NCBI GenBank assembly: GCA_028564705.1
Contig: JAPXFQ010000787.1
Location: 682,001-746,000, forward strand
Direction: 5' to 3'
Length of the DNA stretch: 64,000 nucleotides
Source: Apricaphanius iberus
Lineage: Eukaryota > Chordata > Actinopteri > Cyprinodontiformes > Aphaniidae
Part shown: positions 55,321-64,000 of the stretch, in pieces
How positions within the stretch are numbered: the first letter of the stretch is position 1
How the letters are laid out: the number at the start of each line of letters is the position of its first letter
Translations under genes and position numbers: made by a program
The notes under the pieces: model-generated
Databases searched by the model: none
What the model saw: only the letters and a program-made list of their open reading frames with translations
What the model was told of the DNA's origin: nothing

Positions 55321-55802
55321 TAAGGCCATGTACACAGATAGCCGTTTTTTATTTAACCGAATATCCTCACCACCTCATTAAAAAAAAAATTAAAGACAAT
55401 ATATCCACATCTAACTGCAGAAATTGCAATAGCTAAGCACATTCATAGATTTGCCAAACCTGTAGGGGGAAGTATTTACCCTAAGGATTCACAATAACGT
55501 TCAACTTTCTAACTTCTACATATAACAGTAATTGAGCTTGGACGGTCGATAATGCAAACACAGCTCCGAGGGCTTCGATTCCGTTTCTGAGTGGAAGTCA
55601 TATGTGATGTCATATAATTATGAAACTTAAAATCTGGTTGGTTATGTCCACAAGAAAATGCTTAAAAAGGAGAATTTGCAACTCTTTACATTATTTGGAG
55701 CTTTTGATGCCGTAAATGGATGTTTTTGTGTGGACGACAGGCCAAATCTTTGAAAATTACCTTCATCTTGTGAGATACCCATTACGTGTGGACGAGGCCT
55801 TA
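55321..55802. mobile_element. MITE with TAAGGCC TIRs (GTCCACACGT type)
   Basis: The left end reads TAAGGCCATGTACACAG and the reverse complement of the right end reads TAAGGCCTCGTCCACACG, a familiar teleost hAT-like MITE terminus. Flanking sequence GTTATG against GTCTTG is only weakly similar, so the target duplication is uncertain. The 482-bp interior has no coding capacity. Confidence 0.62.
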
Positions 55803-56036
55803 GTCTTGTAGTTCCTTTGTGTTTTGTTTCAGCTCACTTGTGCTAATTAGTTTCTTCACAGTTCCACTGCTAGTTTTTTTACTTTCACAGCTTGTTAGAC
55901 CCCTGGTTCCAACATCATTGATCACATCTCCTCTCGATAGAAGCTTTCTGGTCCATTTGTTTTTCCAAAAGTTTCCTTAAAAGCTGTAATACATATTTCC
56001 TTAGAAGGGCTCTTGTTAATCGAATATTTTAGAATA
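55803..56036. other. AT-rich intergenic DNA, nothing recognised
   Basis: No motif identified between the MITE and the LINE fragment. Confidence 0.3.
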
Positions 56037-56110
56037 GAAAAGATCCCTTGACGCCGGCACGAGTTCCACTTCTCTTCCTCTCAATCTTGCGGGGGATGTC
56101 GGCTCGTTCA
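56037..56110 (-). pseudogene. Possible LINE ORF N-terminal fragment
   Basis: A minus-strand frame reads AERADIPRKIERKRSGTRAG. This resembles the basic linker (LPADI-RKRKRGKRGGVR) that precedes the endonuclease domain in several fish LINE polyproteins. It is about 60 bases long and cut off on both sides, so the assignment is tentative. Confidence 0.35.
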
Positions 56111-56895
56111 GCAGTAGGCAGTACGGCTTACCTACCGAGGGCTAGTAGCCTATCAATGTTGCGAACAATGGTCGATCGGGCGTCCACACGTTGTCCGAAC
56201 AGAAATGCCGTGAAAAATGTCATGAAAAACGCTAAATCACAAAAAATGTTTCCATTGTGGGGGAAAGCATGTCCACAATAGAAAAACAGAATTTACAAGA
56301 ATAACAAGACACACAAAATATATCAAAAACATGCTCCAAAAAACCTAAAGCTCCAAACGGCACTGGAAGTATATTTTTTCTTTCCTTGTGAGACTGAGTT
56401 CAGGCAGCAGAAGGTGAATTTGTCATATTTTAATAAGTGCAATCGTTTTGTTTAATCGTTTATTCATACACTGGAGAAAAGGGAAGTTGCATGTTTTTGA
56501 ATTTGCAGGAATAAATCTAGTAAATGTTACACAATCAATACATGTTTCTCTTATTTACATGATTTAATGAAGTACAATTTAAGTATTTATCGACAATACT
56601 GCATTTACACAGTTTTCTTGCATTGGTGGAAAGTGAAGGAATTGTATTACTGAAACTAATATAATGATTAGTTAAAAATTAAGTCATATTTGTTCTTTAA
56701 ATGAGAGATTTCTGAGTCACTGTGTAGCAAAGTGGTTAGTGCAGGTCCTTAGTGCAAAGAGGAACTGCAGCCAGAGACGCAGATCATGCCACTTCTGATC
56801 TATTTCTTGGTAAATGATGACAAATAGTCATGTTAACGTTGTTACTTTATTAATCTTCTAGTAAATAAATTAATAAAAACAAACAGTCTTTTTCC
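56111..56895. other. AT-rich intergenic DNA; one A-box-like patch
   Basis: AGCAAAGTGGTTAGTGCAGG at about 56728 resembles a tRNA A box as in fish SINE heads. No clear B box follows, so I do not call a SINE. Confidence 0.35.
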
Positions 56896-57180
56896 AAATA
56901 TTTCAGGCAGCTGAAGGACTAAATTCTATGAATGACAGGACTGTAAATTATTTTGTTCCCATGTTACGGGGGGGACGGAATATTTCAGGGAGCTGAAATA
57001 TTCAATTTCTCCATATAACTTTGGTAAAGTAAGAGCAAATTTCCTCATATTCACAAGACTCGGTGTCCATGTTGAAATGACTAAGTAATGTTGAAGACAG
57101 ATCTGTAAATCATTTTATTCTTATGCTGTGAAGAGGGGAACTGAATATTTCCGGCAGCCGAAATATGCTGTATGATGTGA
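56896..57180. repeat. Local repeat with palindromic ATATTTCAGGCAGCTGAA core, three copies
   Basis: The core occurs at about 56900, 56979 (ATATTTCAGGGAGCTGAAAT) and 57147 (ATATTTCCGGCAGCCGAAAT). The last two are each preceded by a TGTAAAT-ATTTT block, giving a diverged duplication about 170 bp apart. The core is nearly its own reverse complement. Confidence 0.55.
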
Positions 57181-59442
57181 GGAATGAACGACCTAAAACG
57201 CCAAATCAATGGTTTAATATCTGCCCCATGGGGTAGAAAAAGGCTTTAACAAAAAAAGGGGAGGAAATATGTCTTCATAGTTCATAATACCTAAATAATA
57301 CATCTGCTCCAGGAGATTATTAGACAAAACACACAGCAGACATTAGCGATTAAAAAACAGAAATATATTTTGTGTCCATTGTCATATTTTACATTAGAGG
57401 GATTTAATAATAATTCTAAATTAATTTGTTCAGGAATCGTAGTTATCGTGTCCAGCAGACTCAGCTTCCATCCTTTAACATCGGAGATTAATAAAATGAA
57501 CATGACGGGAAAGAAAACCGTATCGGTGGCTGATAACCCTCAGGTTTTAATGAACTTCGGTTTTCGGCATTTATAAAAAAAACCCACTTAACTCTTTTAA
57601 ACACACACACAAGACGATATTTATTTGTATAAATGTATTTACTGGAAGATTAATAAGGTAAAAACTTTAACACGGCTACCTATCATCATGTTACAGAGAA
57701 ATAGATCAGAAGTTGCATGGAGACTGGCTGCAGTGCACCCTCCCTACAGATTTTTGCACAAAAACTCTTGAAGTTGAAGACCTGTTTCCCCGAGGGGGAC
57801 AAAGCTTTTTTTTTTTTTTTACCTGCAAATTAGTAAAAATTAAGCTTTTTTTTTTCTTTTTCTTTTTGTTATTCAAATTTGGTTTTAACACAAAACACAC
57901 ACACAAAAAACAAACTAAGTATTTGTTTTTTCTGATCTTATTTTGAAATGGAAAAACAAAAGAACGAACCATACGCGGATTTTGACCCCGACTGTTAAAA
58001 TAAAGAAGAACAAAAATATCTAGCGCCACCTCTGTGTCACACCTCCACCTTTCCAACTATGCCCATCTCATTTCATATCAGAAAAAAAACTTTAGCCTAA
58101 ATAATTCTAAATCAATCGTTTTTGGCTTGATTGCATATAATAGCAGGTCGATACTTGTAACACTCTTCAATAATGACGTTTTTAAAGCAACTCTGATTTT
58201 TTCATTTGGCATCTGGTCACGGTTAAACCTTAAAAGAACACACACGCACCCTCCTTCAGTTCCAAGGTTTTATGTATCAAAACATTTAAATGAATCATAA
58301 AAAAATACCTTGAAGGAAATAAAACATGTTCCTGAAATATGTTGATCTCTTTGCTTTGATCAGTGACTCTGACCTCAAAAAAACCTTGACCGTTCCCCGT
58401 TTACTGAAATGTACATCAACCAATAAAATTAGTTCTGCTGCTTTCATCCAGACAGAATTTGAAAAAAATCAATCCTCTGCCCTCCACCTCTGTTTGCAAT
58501 TTTTTACACCCCACCCCCACGCATCTTATCTGTTTTAGCACCCAAAAAAAAAGTCCAAAAGTGCAGATACCCAAAGTTTCCACACGTGATGAGCAGACAC
58601 ATGCACACAAACAGAGCAAAAGAGTGTGGTATTAAAAGGAAAAGACAGAGACCCCAAATACCAAAACAGTATTAATCCCCCGAGGAGGTCTCTAAAAGGC
58701 TTTTTTAAAGCTGATGTCCACCACACAGAGGCTTTTCAGGTCAACACTGTTTGTGGTGGCAATGCTGCTGAAGCATTCATGCTTCACGCCCTCACCTTTC
58801 CACTCTGCTACTTCCTATTTCTTCACCTCTCTCATGCCATCTTTCCCCTCTCCCTGTTCATCTCTCTCCCTCTCTTTTATTTTTTATTCTCTGCATTTCT
58901 GACAGCATCTCTTTGCCATTTTGAAACAACATTCACAGTGAGCTGGATGAACCTGAAAAGGCTGCCGATGTATGGAAAGCGATTGCGGCTGTATTGCATC
59001 AGGGTGCCTTGTTTAATTTATTTTTGTATTTAAATCATGTAGGGGGGGGGATATGGGATGAGGTAAATGACAAAAGCTGTAGTTCGTGACTAGCTAGAAA
59101 CGTTTTTTTTTTGTTTGTTTTTTGCACTAAATTACAATCCTTGTATTTGCGTATTACATTAAAAAAGCCCATTTGGTGCAAATTTAGGGCTCTAAAATAT
59201 ACCACTGAAAAAGTTCGACCTTAGTTATATAAATCCTGGCTGGTGTTGAATTTGTGCTACATGTGACAATAAACTCATGTGTTCTCCATGTCTGAAAGAA
59301 TTGTAAAAAGACGGCAGCCCTCTTCCCTCTAAAAAAAACCCATCCAAATCCTGCAACAATGTGTGATGGTCTAATTAAGCCAAAATGTGAACCTTTTAGT
59401 GGCACCCTTAAAAAAATGTATATTATAAGAATCTTATACCAA
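57181..59442. other. Intergenic DNA, nothing recognised
   Basis: AT-rich, with long A/T runs at 57807-57820 and 57846-57870. 58300-58990 is somewhat richer in pyrimidines. Overlapping short frames on both strands (57706-58056, 58626-59033) have no domain. Confidence 0.4.
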
Positions 59443-60230
59443 CATTGAAACATGGTGGTGGCATCATGATGCTGTCAGATTAACAAAGTTGACACAAAAA
59501 AAAAAAACCCAGCACATTACCACATGTGAAGCAGATTAACAATGAAACATAGTGGTGGCATCATCATTATGTGGGATTAAAAGCTGTGACACAAACACGT
59601 CTCCAAAAGAACAAGGCACCAACTTTGAAATATGGTGGAGAAATCATCGTGCCTTGTGAGAAATGTATTTGACATAAAAACTGCACATCAATAATAGAAC
59701 TAACAAACAGTGAAACATGGTGGCGGCATCATCATGATGTGGGATTAAAAGGCTCTATGAATAAAATTCCCTTGTCTAATGACTGTCTGTGACAAAAACA
59801 ACAACACTACATAACCTCAAGGGCCACATACCAACAGTAATACATGGTGGTGGCATCATCATGATGCGGGATTAAGTTATGGGGAAAAAAGCCTGCATAT
59901 CCACTTGATAACATAACAGTAGTACATGGTGGTGTTATCATCATGATGTGAAATGAACACAAATTTGATGAAAAATAAATAAATTGACCATTCACCAAAC
60001 GAACAAGACACCAACTGTCAAACATGGTGGTGGCATCGTCATGCTGTGGGATTAATTAATATTTGACAGAAAAAAAAAACCATGGCACATCCACTAAATA
60101 ATATACCGACTGTGAAACATGGTTATAGCATTATCATAATGTGGGATTAATATGACGAAGCATATCTCCAAAAGAACAAGACACTAACAGTTAAACATGG
60201 TGGTGGCATCATCATGCTGTGGGATAAACA
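59443..60230 (+). repeat. Minisatellite, nine units with conserved ACATGGTGGTGGCATCATCA core
   Basis: Cores start near 59449, 59541, 59617, 59706, 59834, 59916, 60014, 60109 and 60187, so spacing is 76-128 bp. Each continues TGATGTGGGATTAA. Several inter-core segments share CTCCAAAAGAACAAGACACC. Cores are better conserved than spacers. The minus frame with repeated HDDATTMYY-like text is an artefact of the repeat. Confidence 0.85.
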
Positions 60231-62203
60231 TATGTTTTGTTTTATATTGGATTTTAAAAATGCATTCCAGGTTTAGTGGTAAATATTTTTTATAAATTGA
60301 AGTATACTGACTGTTCAGAGGGTGTAAACGCATTTCTTTTAAAATAATATGATCGTTTATTGTAATATTTTCTGGGGCGATTTATCGTCTAGTAAAATTT
60401 GTTAATGTGTACGGCCTGTTGTTTGGTACTTCAGGTCTGATAGATTTTATGAGACACAAACATGAGTAAAAAATAAACAGTGTATTAGTACTGTTAACAA
60501 CCATAATGTTAGTGGTGGCCATGTTGGATTTTACAAATAAAGTAATCTGAAAGTAAAAAAAAATACTTTGGGAGGTCATTTGGAGGTGATTTTGTTCATT
60601 CTGATTTCACACTTTATTCTTCAAGGTTTTTCATCTATTTTAGTGAAAATAATGTAACAAACCCAGTTAAAATCCTCAAAGAGTAGGTATTCCATGTCAT
60701 TTTCCTTGGGGTTTATTGTTAGTTTGCCTTTTTAGATCATCATCCACACCCTCCCATTAAAACTGAGACATCTTCGATTTAAAAACCAGAGCAGAGTATC
60801 TCCCTCCCTCTGATCCACCTCTGTCACTTCTCTCCACTTCCTGTCAAATGTAATACATTTTGCATTTAAATCAAGCTAGTATTTACCATAAATCGAACTT
60901 CAAACAATGGTGAAACAAATGCACGACTCTGCTCTGTACGTAATTAGTCGAAGGTCTTTAGCTTATCTGTTTTTATAAGACCCCTCAGGCTCAGTAATGT
61001 GATAATTAAAATCGATACAGTGCCATCATGCTTGTGACTTTCCGTTCAGCTGTGATCCTCAGAGAACACTGAAGCAGACAGAGGAGGACATTTTGTTCTT
61101 GTGCCGAGAGTCTTTTCATCATCAAAACCTTTTTGCTTTTATTCACTGTTATGATTTTCTTTCTTGATGCCAAATAAATCAGTCAAGATGTGTAAAAAGC
61201 AACAACGGCCCATATTTGTTCTAGTGTTAGTATGGAGCCCCAGAAGTGCCACTATTAAAAATTAAGTAAATTAATCTAATGTGTGGAAGACCTATGTATA
61301 AACAATGACCATTATGAATTATTCATTTTATAAAGTATTTATTTCTGTTTTTATTCAATTTTATTTTATTTAATTTTATTTTTCTTTATTTTAATTGCTG
61401 TGTCATGCATAAGTTAAGAAGTGTTTTAAGTATGGAATCGTATGGCATTAACTAAAAAATAAATTAAGAACTCTTCTAAAATTACAGACACATTTTAACA
61501 AAAAAATTCTGCTTTCTGAATTAACAAGATGATAAAAAAATGAAAAAAATCTTTGTTTTGCAGAATAGTTCCACAGAAAGAAAAACAGAGCTTTTTTTTT
61601 TTTCTTCAAAAGATACTGAGTCAGAAAAACAGGGCTCTATCATAATTGTCTTTTAATTATCCATTTTTTAAAAAAAGTGAATGCAATGTGTATTCATGTA
61701 CTAAAGGGAAATTTCTTTATTAATTCTAGGAGTTTTTAAAGCCTTCCTCAACTATATTTAATAAGTTTCTTTGAATAATCATTAGATCAGTCACTGTAGT
61801 ACTGTACCTCAAACTATGAAAACAGTAAGGCTAAATTATTAAAGCTGCTGTCCAGAGAATATATTTATATATCAGTGTGTGGTTCTATTATGTAGAACCA
61901 CGGCATTTGTTATTTTTTTTCTAAATCACGCCTTCCTCCCATAGTTTCAAGATAATTCTAACTGACTGCGGAAAGTTGTTATCCAACATAATACAGGTTT
62001 CCGCCTTCTCTGCTGTCAATCAACATGCATGGGTATCACTTGGCGGTAGAAGTGACAGGAGGGAGCTGCTCCTAAGTAAATACAAATAATAATAGCACAT
62101 GAATGTGCAAAACAATATATATATTGGAATAAAGAATTAACGCAGAAGGCAAAGGGTACAACTGAAACTATTCGTCGGTAGCCTTTTAGCAACATAAAGA
62201 TTG
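60231..62203. other. AT-rich intergenic DNA; possible conserved block 60720-61160
   Basis: Most of the interval is AT-rich and featureless. 60720-61160 is more complex and contains a TTTGCATTTAAAT block resembling an octamer-type site. No gene was recognised. Confidence 0.25.
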
Positions 62204-62211
62204 CTTATGGC
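62204..62211. repeat. hAT MITE target duplication, left (CTTATGGC)
   Basis: Exact match to the right copy at 63121-63128. Confidence 0.9.
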
Positions 62212-63120
62212 TAGGGATGTCCGATATTATCGGCCTAAAGTCATTATCGGCCGATATTGGCATTAAAATGTAATATCGGAAATTACCGGTATCGGTTTTT
62301 ATTTTTTCAATAAGATGAGTTTTTCACATCACACACATATTATATATCAAACTCTTCAGCTACTTCTTTTCTCTCTCATGATGTAAAAATATGACAGTTT
62401 TGAGGTTTAGTTTTGGAGATATTATTTGTTTGAGACATCTTTCAATTTAAGATTACTTTAACAAAGGACTGAATTTTGTTTACTGGGCTCTAATTTTCAC
62501 TGTTTCCTATTTGTGACACTGTTTTAATTTGCACATTTGGTTACTTAGAAGATGGCTAATTAAGTCAATGCTGTTGTTTGATTGAATTAAATTATGGCCA
62601 CTGGCCAGTTACATGTAGAGCTAAATTAATGCAGTGTTTAAGCCCACTTTATTTTTAAGATTGTAATTATTATTATTGTTATTGGCCCTGCCTAAATGTT
62701 TGCTGGTGTTTTAATTTTTTTCTTGTTTCAGTTGTTTCCACTTTACCTCAATGCTATAAATGTATAATGTTGTTTACATTTTCTAAAAGTAGAAATTTGT
62801 CCTGAGTGGTGGGCCTTTGTCAGTATTCTCTGTGTGGGAAAATGTTCACGCTACTTTTGAAGACAAAATAAAAATGGCACCTTTTTCAATTGCCTAACTA
62901 AAATTGTGGTACTTATTAAATTTTCTACATTTTTAAAACTCAAGTATGCATGATACAAGATATTTCATTGTAGTTACCTAAAAGGGTTTAGTAGTTTTTG
63001 TTTTTTTATGAGGGAGGGTCCCCACATATCGGTATCGGTTTATATCAGTATCGGAAATTACGAGTCAGGCTATATCGGTACATCGAATATCGGTAGAAAA
63101 GCCAATATCGAAAATCCATA
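62212..63120. mobile_element. hAT MITE (TAGGGATGTCCGATATT) with perfect 8-bp target duplication
   Basis: The left end is TAGGGATGTCCGATATTATC and the reverse complement of the right end is TATGGATTTTCGATATTGGC. Both subterminal regions are rich in ATCGG/CCGAT motifs. Identical 8-mers CTTATGGC flank the element (62204-62211 and 63121-63128). The 909-bp interior has no transposase. Confidence 0.9.
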
Positions 63121-63128
63121 CTTATGGC
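63121..63128. repeat. hAT MITE target duplication, right (CTTATGGC)
   Basis: Exact match to the left copy at 62204-62211. Confidence 0.9.
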
Positions 63129-64000
63129 AGTTGTAATTGTTCTCCACGGGCATTTATTTTTATATACATGTTACTGCCATAAAAACCGATTAAGGAATAA
63201 GGAAACATTTAGATAAGTTGTGTTTACCTTAACCTATGAAATGTTCATAACAAACAATCGGGTGATGCTAAACAGCACTTGCTTGCTTGTTTTCCTTGGG
63301 TTTATCTTTCTCTCTCTGACCTCAAAAAATCTAGAGAGCAGCTTTAACTCTTTTCTCCTTATAAATAATAGGATAAACATGTAGAACTTTGCAGCATTAA
63401 ATAAAAATGGACTTCCCAAGTTAATCGAGCAAGGTGTTTTCTCCTAAAATACTCTTTACTCAAAACCAAAAGATTTAGTTCAGAGATGCAAGGAAAGGTA
63501 TCTTGCTTTATCGATTACATGAATCTAGCAATGGATCGCCGCTCCTGTTCTATATTTCTGTATTATTTAATGTTGTTCTGGGGTTTATTTTGCGATATTG
63601 TTGCCCTAAAATGCATCTTTTATCTAAGCATCTAAGAAGGAATTTGCTTTAAATGGCGAAACCAAATACAGGGCAGCATAAATCTAATTTTTAATATAAA
63701 AAAAATGACTGAGGTTGACAAGCGCTAGCTAAAGGAACTTAAATAGCTGTGTCAGAACTACAGTAACTTGGAACTGGCTGAAGAGTGGGATTGCTGGGTG
63801 AGTAACATGTGCACTGATTAATTGATGATTTGGAAACAAGAAGAACTGAGGGACTACAATGTACAAGATCCATAAACGCAACCAAACAAGTCATGAGATC
63901 AATGAAGACATCTAAATAATGAGAAATTGTGGAACCCTGTTTATGCTGAATGGATTTTTTTTTTTTATTTGGAACAGCTCTAAGATCTCCCTGCATGAAA
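63129..64000. other. AT-rich intergenic DNA, nothing recognised
   Basis: No element end or domain was recognised up to the window edge. The short frames at 63234-63419 and 63739-63996 are unsupported. Confidence 0.4.

Noticed and set aside
56720..56790. SINE head with A-box-like motif
   Set aside because: No B box at the expected distance and no recognisable body or tail.
59443..60230. CRISPR-like pattern of repeats and spacers
   Set aside because: Core repeats are imperfect, spacing varies from 76 to 128 bp, spacers share sequence, and the DNA is vertebrate; it is a minisatellite.

Overview
This window looks like non-coding genomic DNA from a ray-finned (teleost) fish. The evidence is the repeat content: Rex3-type RTE retrotransposons with a GATG tail, L2-like and L1/Tx1-like LINE remnants, Tc1, hAT and PIF/Harbinger elements, and short non-autonomous elements with TIRs of types familiar from teleosts. 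The species cannot be read from the sequence. I found no intact host protein-coding gene, no rRNA or functional tRNA gene, and no bacterial-style operon. Essentially all recognisable coding sequence belongs to decayed mobile elements. The rest is AT-rich single-copy-like DNA with a few blocks of more balanced composition that could be conserved non-coding DNA; that last point is inference only.

Layout. 1-9.3 kb: AT-rich DNA, a diverged pair of direct repeats (1.08-1.43 and 4.64-4.94 kb), a non-autonomous TIR element, and stretches of a degenerate minisatellite built on a GTTAGCTTGAGTAGCT-like unit. 9.3-12.26 kb: a hAT element with an 8-bp target duplication, holding a Harbinger-like element that in turn holds a Rex3 fragment. 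12.4-14.0 kb: a Tc1 element with long TIRs and a dead transposase. 15-25 kb: LINE fragments (Rex3, L2), a hAT MITE, a PIF/Harbinger remnant, and a consensus replication-dependent histone 3' stem-loop on the minus strand at 18573-18588 with no recognisable histone gene next to it. 25.6-29.2 kb: an L1/Tx1-like LINE interrupted within its frame by a 720-bp MITE; its G/T-rich 3' region forms the only GC-rich island here. 29.6-30.8 kb: hAT MITE. 31.1-32.2 kb: Rex3 on the minus strand. 33-48 kb: mostly AT-rich DNA with MITEs (36.9-37.6 kb), hAT and Tc1 remnants and a RecQ-like helicase fragment (48.2 kb). 49.5-51.2 kb: an L2-like LINE split by about 1 kb containing a tRNA-like SINE head. 51.9-52.9 kb: second PIF/Harbinger copy, collinear with the one at 18 kb. 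55-64 kb: two more MITEs (55.3 and 62.2 kb, the latter with a perfect 8-bp target duplication) and a minisatellite of nine units (59.4-60.2 kb).

Nothing here supports a working multi-gene system. The most informative signals are evolutionary: precise target duplications, nested insertions whose order can be read, dead transposase active sites, two matching Harbinger copies, and an isolated histone-type RNA-processing element.
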